DNA of 64,000 nt from Rossellomorea vietnamensis (lineage in GTDB: Bacteria; Bacillota; Bacilli; Bacillales; Bacillaceae_B): assembly GCF_008180415.1 (NCBI RefSeq), contig NZ_VTEI01000001.1:228829-292828 (forward strand), written 5' to 3'. The notes under the pieces are model-generated. The model ran no database searches and had not been told where the DNA came from. It saw nothing but the letters and a program-made list of their open reading frames with translations. Made by a program: the position numbers and the translations under genes. Within the stretch, counting starts at the first letter, position 1. The number at the start of each line of letters is the position of its first letter. Shown one piece after another: positions 47,761 to 57,204 of this stretch.

Positions 47761-47991
47761 GGCGTACGATCTCCTGCGGGACTAGCGGGACAGGTGAGAC
47801 CCGTAATCTAGTTCCAGCTCCTAGCCCCTCGGGGTCAAATAACCTCAAGAGAATAAAAGGAAAGATCGCCTTTTTTCTCTTGAGAACATTTGCCTGTCGG
47901 AGCTGACCAAGGCACTTCCACTTTTTATACAGGCGCAGCCGAGGAGGCTCACCGCCCGCCCCGCGGAGTCGTGTGCCTGGAGCGGAAATCC
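47761..47991. repeat. Element family 1 interrupted by a reversed copy of element family 2
   Basis: Family-1 sequence (GGCGTACGATCTCCTGCGGG, then ACTAGCGGGACAGGTGAGAC) runs to about 47802. It resumes at 47930 (CAGGCGCAGCCGAGGAGGCT, then CCGCCCGCCCCGCGGAGTCG) exactly as in the unbroken copy at 57563-57680. The 127 bp between (47803-47929) are family 2 on the minus strand: AGCCCCTCGGGGTCAAATAA ... ATTTGCCTGTCGG ... CACTTCCACTTTTTATA. The two bases CG of family 1 are lost at the junction and no target duplication is visible. No gene is present in 47387-48089. Confidence 0.88.
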
Positions 47992-48089
47992 ATTATTTCT
48001 CAAAAACCACAATCTTTGCGAAAACAGCCTATCACAAAAATTGCAAGTTATTTTTACATAGGGTTGCAAGCCCCCAGTATATAAGATAA

Positions 48090-48129
48090 GAGAAAAACGC
48101 TCCGAGGCTTCACACTCGGAGCGTTTCTC
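48090..48129 (-). terminator. Terminator of pheST
   Basis: Minus strand AAACGCTCCGAG / CTCGGAGCGTTTTT stem with an 8-nt loop and T-run, 50 nt after the pheT stop. Confidence 0.9.
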
Positions 48130-48177
48130 TATGGCAGCAGTAACAATACTGAACCTATTCAATTCTGCCCTGGCTTA

Positions 48178-50595
48178 TTAGCCTCTCAGCTCAGCCCCGG
48201 CTTTTTCTTTAACAGCATCCAAAACTTTGTTGTGCGCTTTAACGACTTCATCGTCAGTCAATGTTCGGGATGGATCAAAGTATTTCAGTGAATACGCAAG
48301 AGATTTCTTGCCAGGTTCCATATGCTCACCTTGATACAAGTCAAAGACGGAAACTTCTTTCAGCAGCTTGCCGCCCGCTTCTTTGATGATGGACTGCAGC
48401 TCGCCTGCTTTGATATCCTGCTGAACTACAAGAGCAATATCTCTTGAAATCGATGGGTATCTAGGAATCGGTGAATACTGCAATGCCGGTAAATTAAAGT
48501 TGTATAGAGGTGCCGCTTCGATTTCGAATACATAGGTTTCATTCAAATCCATATCTTTTTGGACCTGAGGATGCACCTGTCCAGCGAACCCGATAACCTT
48601 TTCGTCTAAAAGGATTTCCGCTGTTCGCCCAGGATGCATGCCATCCAGTTCTTCCGCTTGGCGGAACCTGATATGCTCAGAAACACCCAATTCTTCGAAG
48701 AGGCCTTGAAGAATTCCTTTTACAACGAAGAAATCAACAAGCTTCTTTTCACCCTGCCATGGATGGCTGTTCCATAATCCAGTGACAGCACCGGCAATAT
48801 GCTCATGTTCAGAAGGAAGCTCCTGCCCCTCTTCTTTCAGGAATACAGATCCTGTTTCATAAAAAGCAAGACTATCATTTTGGCGGGCTGTATTGTAAGA
48901 CAGCACTTCAAGCAATTGCGGGATGATACTCAGACGCAGGTTGCTGCGCTCTTCACTCATAGGCATGATCAGGCGGATCGGTTCGCGCTTATCGATGGCA
49001 TACTGACCTGCTTTTGCATCATTAGTCAGAGAGTAAGTGATAGCTTGCTGCAAACCGGAGCCTTCCAGGTTGCTGCGAGTAGCACGGCGCTTGATTTGGA
49101 ATGAAGTCAGGCTTCCTGCTGTCGCATCTCCTTCAGGGAGGGTCAATGGCAGGTTATCGTATCCATACAATCTTGCCACTTCTTCAAGCAGATCTTCAGG
49201 AATGGTGATATCCCCTCTTCGTGTCGGAACCGTAACTTGGAATTCTTCACGGTTAACAGCTGTTTCAAATCCAAGGCGGGTAAAGATATTTTCCACTTCC
49301 CCGGCACTGATTTCGGTTCCAAGCACTGAGTTGATTTTATCCAGGGTAATCGTTACAACTGCCGGCTCCACCTTCAGATTATCTACTGTGACGGAGCCTT
49401 CCAGTACGTCCCCGCCTGCATATTCTGCCATCAATGAAACGGCTCTTTCCGCCGCTTCTCTAACCCGGTTTGGATCGACTCCCTTTTCATAGCGCGTGCT
49501 CGCTTCGCTTCTAAGACCGTGGTCTTTCGAAGCAGTCCTAACCGTTCCGCCTGCAAAGTAAGCAGATTCCAGTAATACTGTCGTTGTTTCCTGGCCCACT
49601 TCAGAGTTCGCGCCGCCCATTACACCGGCTAGTGCGATTGGCTCTGTTCCGTTGGTGATCACTAAGTGGTTTTCATTCAGCTTTCTTTCTTCATCATCCA
49701 AAGTGACAATCACTTCATCCTGTTTCGCTTTTCGTACAAGGATTTCCTTGGAACCAAGACGGTCATAATCAAACGCATGAAGCGGCTGGCCGTATTCCAA
49801 CAGAATGTAGTTAGTAATATCGACGACATTGTTATGAGGACGGATACCTGAAGCAATCAGACGGTTTTGCATCCACATTGGAGAAGGGCCGATTTTGATG
49901 TTTTTGACTACTTTTGCTACATAAAGCGGATTATCTTCTGCTGCTTCTACATTTAACGTAATATAATTTTCTGCTTTTTCAGATGATACCGCAGTATCAA
50001 TTTCAGGTTTTTTCACTGAACGGCCAAGAATTGCTGCTACCTCATAAGCTACTCCCAGCATACTTAGTGCATCTGATCTATTTGGCGTTAATCCAAGTTC
50101 CAGAATCGCATCGTCCAAGTTCAGTTCTGCCACAGCATCCGCCCCGACTTCCGTCTCTTGTGCGAACACATAAATACCTTCAGCGTGCTCTTTAGGAACA
50201 AGCTTGCCTTCAACACCAAGCTCCTGCAAAGAACAGATCATTCCGTTAGACTGCTGTCCGCGGAGCTTCGCTTTTTTGATTTTAAAATTGCCCGGCAGGA
50301 CAGCTCCTACCTTTGCAACCGGAACCTTTTGGCCTTTTGCTACATTAGGCGCACCGCAGATGATTTGAACAGGTTCTTCATCTCCGACATCGACTTGGCA
50401 TCTATTTAATTTATCTGCATCCGGATGAGGCTCGCATTCCAATACGTGCCCAACCACAACATTCTTGATTTCTTTTCCAATTACCTCGACACCCTCGACT
50501 TCAATTCCGCTGCGGGTGATTTTTTCAGCAAGCTCTTCAGGGGTTACACCGGAAAGATCGACATAATCCTGCAGCCATTTATATGAAACAAACAT
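48178..50595 (-). CDS. pheT: Phenylalanine-tRNA ligase beta subunit
   Basis: Large subunit of the alpha2-beta2 enzyme, 805 aa; binds tRNA-Phe and edits mischarged Tyr. N-terminal EMAP/OB-type tRNA-binding domain ([40 protein letters not shown]), B3/B4 editing region with [17 protein letters not shown]5 domain and the C-terminal anticodon-binding (FDX-ACB) fold with [18 protein letters not shown] start with GGAGG upstream, 16 nt after pheS; one T-box-controlled operon. Confidence 0.97.
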   Translation of the reverse strand: MFVSYKWLQDYVDLSGVTPEELAEKITRSGIEVEGVEVIGKEIKNVVVGHVLECEPHPDADKLNRCQVDVGDEEPVQIICGAPNVAKGQKVPVAKVGAVLPGNFKIKKAKLRGQQSNGMICSLQELGVEGKLVPKEHAEGIYVFAQETEVGADAVAELNLDDAILELGLTPNRSDALSMLGVAYEVAAILGRSVKKPEIDTAVSSEKAENYITLNVEAAEDNPLYVAKVVKNIKIGPSPMWMQNRLIASGIRPHNNVVDITNYILLEYGQPLHAFDYDRLGSKEILVRKAKQDEVIVTLDDEERKLNENHLVITNGTEPIALAGVMGGANSEVGQETTTVLLESAYFAGGTVRTASKDHGLRSEASTRYEKGVDPNRVREAAERAVSLMAEYAGGDVLEGSVTVDNLKVEPAVVTITLDKINSVLGTEISAGEVENIFTRLGFETAVNREEFQVTVPTRRGDITIPEDLLEEVARLYGYDNLPLTLPEGDATAGSLTSFQIKRRATRSNLEGSGLQQAITYSLTNDAKAGQYAIDKREPIRLIMPMSEERSNLRLSIIPQLLEVLSYNTARQNDSLAFYETGSVFLKEEGQELPSEHEHIAGAVTGLWNSHPWQGEKKLVDFFVVKGILQGLFEELGVSEHIRFRQAEELDGMHPGRTAEILLDEKVIGFAGQVHPQVQKDMDLNETYVFEIEAAPLYNFNLPALQYSPIPRYPSISRDIALVVQQDIKAGELQSIIKEAGGKLLKEVSVFDLYQGEHMEPGKKSLAYSLKYFDPSRTLTDDEVVKAHNKVLDAVKEKAGAELRG

Positions 50596-50611
50596 TTTCC
50601 TGCCTCCTTAA

Positions 50612-51649
50612 TTATTCCTGGGTTTGAAATTGTTTTAAGAAACGAACATCATCTGTATAGAAGTGACGGATATCATCAATTCCGTATTTCAGCATCGCAA
50701 TACGCTCTGGTCCCATACCAAAAGCGAATCCTGTGTACTTCTTAGAGTCGAATCCGGACATCTCAAGTACATTTGGATGAACCATTCCGCCTCCAAGAAT
50801 TTCAATCCAGCCAGTGCCTTTACATACACTGCAGCCTTTACCGCCGCAGATCTTACATGTGATATCCATTTCTACAGAAGGCTCTGTGAAAGGGAAAAAG
50901 CTTGGACGAAGACGGATTTCCCTGTCTTCACCGAACATTTTTTTCGCAAACACCTGCAGAGTTCCTTTCAGGTCGCTCATGCGGATGTTTTCACCGATGA
51001 CAAGTCCTTCAATCTGCATGAATTGATGAGAGTGGGTCGCGTCATCATTATCGCGGCGGTACACTTTCCCGGGGCAGATCACTTTAACAGGGCCTTTTCC
51101 TTCATGCTTCTCCATCGTCCTTGCCTGTACCGGTGAAGTGTGGGTCCTAAGTAAGGTCTCCTCTGTGATATAGAAAGAGTCCTGCATATCTCTTGCCGGA
51201 TGTCCCTTTGGAAGATTCAATGCTTCGAAATTGTAAAAGTCGGTTTCAACTTCCGGTCCTTCCGCAATGCTGTAACCCATTCCGATGAACAGATCCTCGA
51301 TTTCTTCCACAATTTTCGTCAGCGGGTGTTTGCTTCCTTTTTTGACCGGTCTGCCAGGCAGGGTGACATCAATCGTTTCTGATGCAAGTTTTTTATTGAC
51401 CGCCTCTTTTTCAAGTTTTTCATTTTTCTCTTCCAGACGTTCTGTGATGGCCGCTCGAACATCATTGGCGAGGGCTCCCATTTTTGGGCGTTCCTCAGCA
51501 GAAAGCTTGCCCATTCCTCTTAACACTTCCGTGATAGGGCCTTTCTTTCCGAGATAAGCAACCCGGATGTCGTTGAGCTCTTTAAGCCCTTCTGCTGCTT
51601 CGATTTGTTGAAGAGCTTCGTCTTGCAACTGCTTTAGTTTTGCTTCCAT
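50612..51649 (-). CDS. pheS: Phenylalanine-tRNA ligase alpha subunit
   Basis: Catalytic class II synthetase subunit, 345 aa. N-terminal coiled coil ([20 protein letters not shown]), then motif 1 [14 protein letters not shown], motif 2 in [20 protein letters not shown] and motif 3 in [16 protein letters not shown]. The Phe-pocket Ala of the family lies in GFAFGMG. A longer frame reaches 51715, but the ATG at 51649 follows AAGGAGG and gives the normal length. First gene of pheST behind a T-box leader. Confidence 0.97.
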   Translation of the reverse strand: MEAKLKQLQDEALQQIEAAEGLKELNDIRVAYLGKKGPITEVLRGMGKLSAEERPKMGALANDVRAAITERLEEKNEKLEKEAVNKKLASETIDVTLPGRPVKKGSKHPLTKIVEEIEDLFIGMGYSIAEGPEVETDFYNFEALNLPKGHPARDMQDSFYITEETLLRTHTSPVQARTMEKHEGKGPVKVICPGKVYRRDNDDATHSHQFMQIEGLVIGENIRMSDLKGTLQVFAKKMFGEDREIRLRPSFFPFTEPSVEMDITCKICGGKGCSVCKGTGWIEILGGGMVHPNVLEMSGFDSKKYTGFAFGMGPERIAMLKYGIDDIRHFYTDDVRFLKQFQTQE

Positions 51650-51694
51650 GCAAATGGCCTCCTTAGCTAATTTTGGCATTTTATTTAAACAACA

Positions 51695-51960
51695 AAAAAA
51701 CCTCTTCCCAATCAAGGGACGAGGTTATCGTCGCGGTACCACCCTTATTAACACACAGCAAGCCTGTGCTCTCTTCATTGGGATAACGGCTTGTCGCCGG
51801 GGCATCTTTCGGTTTCCTGAAGAAACGGTCCCGATGCCAACTCAAGAGGTGAACGTTCGCGGTGGTGTCCATAAGAGCACTTTCAGTCACGGTACTCTTT
51901 CCCTGAAATGGTTACATCACGCTACTTTTCTCTATCATTGTTTTTTTACATATGTGCATT
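51695..51960 (-). promoter_or_regulatory. T-box riboswitch of pheST
   Basis: The minus-strand leader contains the T-box core AAGGGTGGTACCGCG (51732-51746). Downstream is the terminator AACCTCGTCCC / GGGAAGAGGTT with seven T (51695-51727). Upstream lies a stem I of the usual type in which a TTC (Phe) in CGTTCACC is the likely specifier. Uncharged tRNA-Phe should prevent termination. Confidence 0.92.
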
Positions 51961-52004
51961 CATTATAGAAAACATTTCAGCTGATTTCAAACCTTTTTCA
52001 AAAA

Positions 52005-52766
52005 TTACTGCGCCTTTTTCAAGTGATACATTAGAATCCCTGCTGCAATAGCCACATTCAATGATTCGCTCTTGCCGTAAATCGGTACATAAAGGTTCTG
52101 GTCAGTGGAGCCCAGAATGGATGGAGATACGCCATTGCCTTCATTCCCCAGGATAAGGGCGAATGACTCTTCGCTTGATACAGTATGGTATTCCACACTG
52201 TTCTCCAATGCGGTTCCATATACCGGAACTCCCTCATTTTTCAAAGAGTCTATCCAGTCCGGCAGATCGCCTTTTATAATCGGAAGGTGAAAATGGCTTC
52301 CCTGCGCTGAACGAAGAACTTTCGGGTTATACAGGTCCGCAGTACCTTCCCCAAGGATAATCATATCGATGCCGGCTGCGTCTGCAGTGCGGATGATGGT
52401 TCCGAGATTTCCCGGATCCTGTACTTCATCAAGCATCAAGAAGGCTCTGCCTTTCAACTCGCCTTCCTTTGTTTCGGGCTGATAGCAAACCGCAAAAACT
52501 CCCTGACTGGTTTCAGTAGCCGAGACTGCTTTGGCAGCATCTTCAGACAGCTGAGTGACCGAAACAGAGTCAAGATTCCAAGCGGAGGGAAGATCAATTC
52601 CTTCTTTCACCAGCACCTCTTGAACAACTTCATCGTATTTAAGGGCTTCCTCAACCAGATGGAAACCTTCAACCATATATGTACCAGAGCGGTCGCGCTC
52701 TTTCTTTGTATGCAGCTTCTTCCACTGCTTCACCTGTGGATTTTTAGCAGATTGAACATATTTCAC
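52005..52766 (-). CDS. ysgA: SpoU-family RNA 2'-O-methyltransferase YsgA
   Basis: TrmH/SpoU-type rRNA or tRNA methyltransferase, 253 aa, exact target not known. N-terminal substrate-binding domain (KNPQVKQWKKLHTKKERDRS), SPOUT domain with the trefoil-knot motifs DEVQDPGNLGTIIRTADA, LILGNEGNGVS and YGKSESLNVAIAAGILMYHL. The start is GTG at 52766 with AAGGAG ten nt upstream. Head-to-head with sspI and upstream of pheST, as in B. subtilis. Confidence 0.92.
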   Translation of the reverse strand: MKYVQSAKNPQVKQWKKLHTKKERDRSGTYMVEGFHLVEEALKYDEVVQEVLVKEGIDLPSAWNLDSVSVTQLSEDAAKAVSATETSQGVFAVCYQPETKEGELKGRAFLMLDEVQDPGNLGTIIRTADAAGIDMIILGEGTADLYNPKVLRSAQGSHFHLPIIKGDLPDWIDSLKNEGVPVYGTALENSVEYHTVSSEESFALILGNEGNGVSPSILGSTDQNLYVPIYGKSESLNVAIAAGILMYHLKKAQ

Positions 52767-52927
52767 AGTTTGTGTCTCCTTGTGAACAGTTTGGCGGCTG
52801 ATCTGTGTACCTTATCTTTATGCCGCTTTCGAATTTACATTATACCTCACATTTCGTACATAATAAACGGGAAGTGGGAGAAGATAACCAAGAAAGCACT
52901 AATTTCAGGGTAAAGGAGCGTTTTAAA

Positions 52928-53137
52928 ATGGGATTGAACTTACGAAATGCGATCATCCATAATGTTTCAGGAAATAATCAGGATCAGTTAAAAGATACGA
53001 TTGTTGACGCTATCCAGGGCGGTGAAGAAAAGACACTTCCTGGACTTGGCGTTCTTATGGAAGTGTTTTGGAATACGGCAGATCCACAAGAGCAGAAAAT
53101 GCTGCTGGAAACAATTGAAGAAGGCTTGAAGGGTTGA
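52928..53137 (+). CDS. sspI: Small acid-soluble spore protein SspI
   Basis: Minor spore protein made in the forespore; 69 aa, usual for SspI. The sequence [38 protein letters not shown] and [17 protein letters not shown] is characteristic. A longer frame begins at 52805; the ATG at 52928 follows GGAG at 9 nt and gives the family start. The sequence CATAATA at 52859-52865 could be a sigma-G -10 (the -35 match is poor). Plus strand, with its own terminator. Confidence 0.95.
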   Translation: MGLNLRNAIIHNVSGNNQDQLKDTIVDAIQGGEEKTLPGLGVLMEVFWNTADPQEQKMLLETIEEGLKG

Positions 53138-53141
53138 TTAA

Positions 53142-53169
53142 GACGGATGCATTGTGCATCCGTTTTTTT
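53142..53169 (+). terminator. Terminator of sspI
   Basis: ACGGATGCA / TGCATCCGT stem with a 3-nt loop and seven T, right after the stop codon. Confidence 0.92.
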
Positions 53170-53255
53170 GGTTGGCTTGGCTGGGGTGCTTTTGGGTAAG
53201 CTTGATTGAATACAGAGGGCCAGCGTGAGTCCGTTTTATAAGATGGATTAGGATG

Positions 53256-53535
53256 AGATTTGCGGGACATTGAGATTCACTTTTTTGATAGTTAACGGCC
53301 CGGAAGCGGGATTTGCGGGCCATTGAGATTTGCTTCTTTGATGGATAACGGCCCGGTAACCGTATTTGCGGGCCATTGAGATTTGCTTCTTTGATGGATA
53401 ACGGCCCGGAAACGGGATTTGCGGACCATTGAGATTCTCTTTTTTGATAGTTAACGGCCCGGAAGCGGGATTTGCGGGCCATTGAGTTTCGCTTTTTTTA
53501 CGGTTAACGGCCTGGAAGAGGAATTCCCGGGCCGA
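53256..53535. repeat. Tandem array F: five 53-bp GC-rich palindromic units
   Basis: AACGGCC starts units at 53294, 53347, 53400, 53453 and 53506, exactly 53 bp apart, with part of a unit before the first. Each unit carries GGCCCG ... CGGGCC (about 25 bp end to end, inner CGGAAGCGGGATTTG) and the linker ATTGAGATTYGCTTYTTTGA. It lies between the convergent genes sspI and ysdC. The remaining spacer to 53660 holds no gene. Confidence 0.93.
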
Positions 53536-53660
53536 AACCGAGAAAGCTCTATCGCCAACGTAAATTCATACCTCTCATCTATCATTTATTATTCATCCCT
53601 GCATTAATGACGATTTGTCCCATACCTCAGCAGCCTCAGTAAAATCAATTAGAAACACAA

Positions 53661-53693
53661 CAAAAAAAGAGACCCTCAAAAGGTCTCTTTTTC
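53661..53693. terminator. Terminator of ysdC (bidirectional)
   Basis: AAAGAGACC / GGTCTCTTT stem with A- and T-runs on both sides, 7 nt past the ysdC stop. Confidence 0.85.
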
Positions 53694-53699
53694 AACAAA

Positions 53700-54785
53700 T
53701 CAATCAAACGTAATTTTAGCAACAGTGTCTTTATCAAGACGCTTGATGACTTCAGTGATTAGTTTCACTGCATTTTCGTAGTCATCACGGTGAAGCATCG
53801 CTGCATGAGAGTGAATGTAGCGTGTTGCAATCGTGATGGAAAGTGCAGGAACACCATTTGCCGTCAAATGGATAGCACCTGAATCGGTTCCGCCGCCTGC
53901 AATCGCATCGAACTGGTAAGGGATGTTGTTTTCATCTGCAATATCCGTAACAAAGTCACGAAGACCTTTGTGTGAAACCATGGATGCATCATAAAGAATG
54001 ATCTGCGGGCCTTCACCCATTTTGCTTTGTGCTTCTTTTTCAGAAACGCCAGGAGTATCTCCGGCGATTCCGACATCGACACCAAATGCGATGTCCGGCT
54101 TGATTTTAGAAGCAGAAGTTCTTGCGCCGCGAAGGCCGACTTCTTCTTGCACTGTTCCAACACCGTATACGACGTTTGGATGGTTTTCGCCTTTTAATCC
54201 TTTAAGGACATCAATGGCAATCGCACAGCCGATACGGTTATCCCAAGCTTTAGCTAATAGCATTTTTTCATTGTTCATTACAGTGAATTCAAAGTAAGGA
54301 ACAACCATGTCACCAGGCTTAACGCCCCACTCTTGTGCTTCATCACGGCTTGAAGCGCCGATATCGATGAACATGTCTTTGATATCAACCGGCTTTTTGC
54401 GTGCTTCCGGAGGCAGGATGTGAGGCGGCTTTGAACCGATTACCCCTGTGATGTCCCCTTTGTTTGTAACGATTGTCACACGCTGGGCAAGCATCACCTG
54501 TGACCACCAGCCGCCGACTGTTTGAAAACGAAGGAAGCCTTTGTCATCAATTTGAGTAATCATGAATCCAACTTCATCAAGATGGCCGGCTACCATGATT
54601 TTTGGACCGTTTTCATCGCCGACTTTCTTAGCGATCAAGCTTCCAAGATTATCAGTTGTGATTTCATCCGCGAAAGGCTCTATGTATTTCTTCATTACTT
54701 CTCTTGCTTCGCGCTCATTACCTGGCACACCTTTAGCATCTGTTAGATCTTTCAGCATGCTTAGTGTTTCGTCTAGTTTCGCCAT
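53700..54785 (-). CDS. ysdC: M42 family aminopeptidase YsdC
   Basis: Cytosolic di-metal glutamyl/leucyl-type aminopeptidase of the tetrahedral M42 family; 361 aa. Metal ligands and catalytic residues are in [52 protein letters not shown] and [17 protein letters not shown] start with AGGGGGTCG upstream. Single gene followed by its terminator. B. subtilis ysdC lies in the same neighbourhood, but its ysf genes and arabinan genes are not present here. Confidence 0.93.
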   Translation of the reverse strand: MAKLDETLSMLKDLTDAKGVPGNEREAREVMKKYIEPFADEITTDNLGSLIAKKVGDENGPKIMVAGHLDEVGFMITQIDDKGFLRFQTVGGWWSQVMLAQRVTIVTNKGDITGVIGSKPPHILPPEARKKPVDIKDMFIDIGASSRDEAQEWGVKPGDMVVPYFEFTVMNNEKMLLAKAWDNRIGCAIAIDVLKGLKGENHPNVVYGVGTVQEEVGLRGARTSASKIKPDIAFGVDVGIAGDTPGVSEKEAQSKMGEGPQIILYDASMVSHKGLRDFVTDIADENNIPYQFDAIAGGGTDSGAIHLTANGVPALSITIATRYIHSHAAMLHRDDYENAVKLITEVIKRLDKDTVAKITFD

Positions 54786-54912
54786 TATTTCGACCCCCTA
54801 ATGATTTTATGTACCACTGAATATAATAACAAATTATCAGAATTTATTCAAAAAATTTGCATATTAAACGGCAGCTACCGTTAGATTTCCTCTATCAGCA
54901 AATAATATCCAT

Positions 54913-55401
54913 TCAGTACCCTTGTTCCTGGCGCCTGTAGTTCACTTCATTCTTCTGTTTATAAGCCTGTACTACTTCCTCATGGGAAAAACCAAGAGAT
55001 TCCCCTAAATAAAAGTATTGATGCACAAGCTGGTCATACTCGGTCACTGATCTTTTGGACGTAAAATCATTGATGGAATGATACACATTAAGGAACTGCT
55101 CTGTAAGACTGGCATCCCTGTAGCTCGCATCCCGGAGCTTGAAATTTTTGATGCCAAGCGCAATTCCCAAAGATAAAATGAAATGGACGCCATCTACAAA
55201 TTCTTCAAGAATGACATCCTTTTCTGAAGGAGATTTTTTGCTCCAAAATTTAAAACACCTTGTTTCATTGGCCAACTCCCCGATCTCCACCAGGAGAGCC
55301 AGCGTTTTTTCTTGAAACAAGTCCTCTTCTTCCAGCCCGTGTTCCTTTTCAATATATGTATCCAGTGCTTTCTGCATTTGAAATAACTCATTAATATTCA
55401 T
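54913..55401 (-). CDS. Dimeric dUTPase (all-alpha NTP pyrophosphatase family)
   Basis: All-helical dUTP diphosphatase of the dimeric type (related to MazG), 162 aa, turning dUTP into dUMP to keep uracil out of DNA. Metal-binding helices: ALLVEIGELANETRCFKFWS and EEFVDGVHFILSLGIALGI, carrying the ExxE and ExxD motifs. ATG start with AAGAGG upstream. It stands alone between ysdC and divergent ysdB, a place where B. subtilis has no such gene, so it may be an accessory gene. Confidence 0.88.
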   Translation of the reverse strand: MNINELFQMQKALDTYIEKEHGLEEEDLFQEKTLALLVEIGELANETRCFKFWSKKSPSEKDVILEEFVDGVHFILSLGIALGIKNFKLRDASYRDASLTEQFLNVYHSINDFTSKRSVTEYDQLVHQYFYLGESLGFSHEEVVQAYKQKNEVNYRRQEQGY

Positions 55402-55511
55402 GATTATCCTCTTCCTTTCTTAAAGTACCCTCATAAAATCCTTCTTCAGCCCCGAAAACTATACCATACTGTGCAGTCTGCTAAAAAAAAATAACTTTTT
55501 TTCAATTTAAA

Positions 55512-55537
55512 TGAAACTTTTTTCCGGCTCAATCGTA
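55512..55537 (+). promoter_or_regulatory. Sigma-W promoter of ysdB
   Basis: TGAAAC, 16 nt, CGTA: an exact match to the sigma-W consensus, about 50 nt before the ysdB start. ysdB is a known sigma-W regulon member in B. subtilis. Confidence 0.92.
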
Positions 55538-55585
55538 GAGAGAAATGGATGTACTATGCAGTGTGATTGTCTGGAGGGTTAAACG

Positions 55586-55987
55586 ATGCTGATACTCATT
55601 AGGATTTTGGTCTTTTTACTTATTATTTATCTATTATACCGCGCTTTTAAATACGTTGTGAATCCAAAGCGCAAGCTGGAATTAGCTTCGGAACAGAAGA
55701 AATTCTACTTCCTCGACGATCAAGAAAATGTCAGGAAAAACTTCCTGGTCACTTATAAAGGTGTTTTATTTCAGGGAGAGAAGTACCTGGGTACTACAGA
55801 ACGCGCCTTTGAGGTTGTTTCTATTTTTGTTTGGGTTGAAAATGCCAACCTTTTAAAAGGAATCAGCTATGAAGACCTGAAATATGTGGAAACAGAAATA
55901 TTGGAGAGGTACCCGAATGCCTCGATTGACTGGAAAAGTCCTTTAAAAGAGTTTATTAACAAAAAACAGGAACCGGAAATGGAATGA
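55586..55987 (+). CDS. ysdB: Sigma-W regulon membrane-anchored protein YsdB
   Basis: Envelope-stress protein, 133 aa; exact role unknown. An N-terminal membrane anchor (ILIRILVFLLIIYLLYRAF, residues 3-21) is followed by a soluble cytoplasmic-type domain with FLVTYKGVLFQGEKYLGTTE and FEVVSIFVWVENA. ATG start after GGAGGG. A textbook sigma-W promoter precedes it and a terminator overlaps its last codons (stop codon in the loop). Plus strand, divergent from the dUTPase gene. Confidence 0.9.
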   Translation: MLILIRILVFLLIIYLLYRAFKYVVNPKRKLELASEQKKFYFLDDQENVRKNFLVTYKGVLFQGEKYLGTTERAFEVVSIFVWVENANLLKGISYEDLKYVETEILERYPNASIDWKSPLKEFINKKQEPEME

Positions 55988-56011
55988 GCATTCCCCCGGC
56001 TCCTGTTTTTT
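55963..56011 (+). terminator. Terminator overlapping the ysdB 3' end
   Basis: AAACAGGAACCGG / CCGGCTCCTGTTTTTT, with the TGA stop codon lying inside the loop. Confidence 0.82.
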
Positions 56012-56038
56012 GTTAGGCTCTTCTCTAAAACTATAATT

Positions 56039-56611
56039 TTATGACGGCTGATGAAAGAACTCCCTCCACTTGATCACTTTTACTTTTTCCCTCAAGGTAT
56101 AAAACAGCAGACACAACCCCAATAGAATCATCGCGATAATCCCGGGAGTAAACTCGGAAATGAATTCACCAAACACGGTATAAAAGAACGCCAGGGGCAG
56201 GTTTGCCAGAAAAGAACTTTTCAAATAGTCCCCCAGCGCCGGCCTTCTTTCCATCAAACAAACATTCAAAAGTTGATAATGAACAAAAGGCACAAGCCTC
56301 AAAACCGCAATCTGCCCGACTGTCAGAACCGCCCCCTGCCCAAACCACTTTTGTTTAAGATTTAACAGCTTTTGATTCAAACCGGGAAACATTTTCAATA
56401 TAAAATAAGAGCCTGCTGACAGCAAGGTTAATCCAGCCAGGGAATACAAAGTGCCAAAAACACTGCCAAATAGGATGCCTCCGACAATACAAACCAGGAC
56501 CACAGGTATAAAAATAAATTGCCTGACGATATGAAATAAAATGAATGCGAGGGGAGCCAGCCAACCGCTTGCTTCAATAAAAGTAAACACAAAGGCATAT
56601 CTATCATCCAT
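56039..56611 (-). CDS. TVP38/TMEM64 (VTT/SNARE-associated) family membrane protein
   Basis: Polytopic membrane protein, 190 aa, of the DedA/TVP38 superfamily, related to undecaprenyl-phosphate or phospholipid translocases; substrate not known. The family glycine-rich motif is seen in VGGILFGSVFGTLYSLAG (about 43-60). FLANLPLAFFYTVFGE and four to five hydrophobic segments complete the VTT domain. ATG at 56611 with GGTGGGGG close upstream. No direct partner; located between convergent ysdB and ysdA. Confidence 0.82.
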   Translation of the reverse strand: MDDRYAFVFTFIEASGWLAPLAFILFHIVRQFIFIPVVLVCIVGGILFGSVFGTLYSLAGLTLLSAGSYFILKMFPGLNQKLLNLKQKWFGQGAVLTVGQIAVLRLVPFVHYQLLNVCLMERRPALGDYLKSSFLANLPLAFFYTVFGEFISEFTPGIIAMILLGLCLLFYTLREKVKVIKWREFFHQPS

Positions 56612-56694
56612 GCCCCCACCTCTTTTCTACATGTTACTACAGCATATACAATGGTACGAGCTGTTAGAACAAGACATCTTATCCCAGCGCATTT

Positions 56695-56982
56695 CTATCC
56701 TTGGTAAAAGACAAACGCAAGGGCTGAATAACTGATCAGCTGCCCAACAGACAACGCAGGAAGACCATATTTAAAAACTTTATGTTTCGTCTTATGCCTG
56801 AACACTCTCATCCCCGCGAAACAGCCGGCAGCACCTCCAAGGAAGGCCGCCTTCCAGATTGTGCTCTCTTTAATTCTGTACTGTTGTTTTTTCGCTCTTG
56901 TTTTATCATTTCCCATAATCATAAATCCCATAAGGTTTATAATGATAAAATACGTGATTAATAGAATGAGTGCAGTATTCAT
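56695..56982 (-). CDS. ysdA: DUF1294 family membrane protein YsdA
   Basis: Small membrane protein of 95 aa with two to three hydrophobic helices; unknown function. The family motif is MGNDKTRAKKQQYRIKEST followed by FLGGAAGCFAGMRVFRHKTK. ATG start. Same order relative to the rplT operon as B. subtilis ysdA. A single gene with no terminator that I can recognise. Confidence 0.9.
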   Translation of the reverse strand: MNTALILLITYFIIINLMGFMIMGNDKTRAKKQQYRIKESTIWKAAFLGGAAGCFAGMRVFRHKTKHKVFKYGLPALSVGQLISYSALAFVFYQG

Positions 56983-57204
56983 ACGCAGATGCCTCTTTTC
57001 AAGTTTTTCTTGATTATACTAATTTAATTATAAAGGAAGGATGTCCTGCCGCAACAACAGATGAATGATTACCTGGTATTCTGGTTTTCAAGCGAATAAC
57101 CTGTTGGAAGGGAAAGGCAGCTTTCCTCAGCTGGATGCTTAAGCGAATCTCGCACTGTAAGATTGCTCTTAGCGATCAAGCGATGAGATTAGGTACATTG
57201 ATTT

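Noticed and set aside
51681..51890. Minus-strand frame within the pheS leader
   Set aside because: Lies in the T-box structure and ends in the terminator.
52859..52865. Sigma-G -10 element for sspI
   Set aside because: CATAATA fits, but the -35 at 17-18 bp matches poorly; kept only as a remark under sspI.
53138..53482. Minus-strand frame of 114 codons through array F
   Set aside because: Repeated peptide is just translation of the 53-bp DNA repeat in rotating frames; no start signal, and the region is explained by the array.
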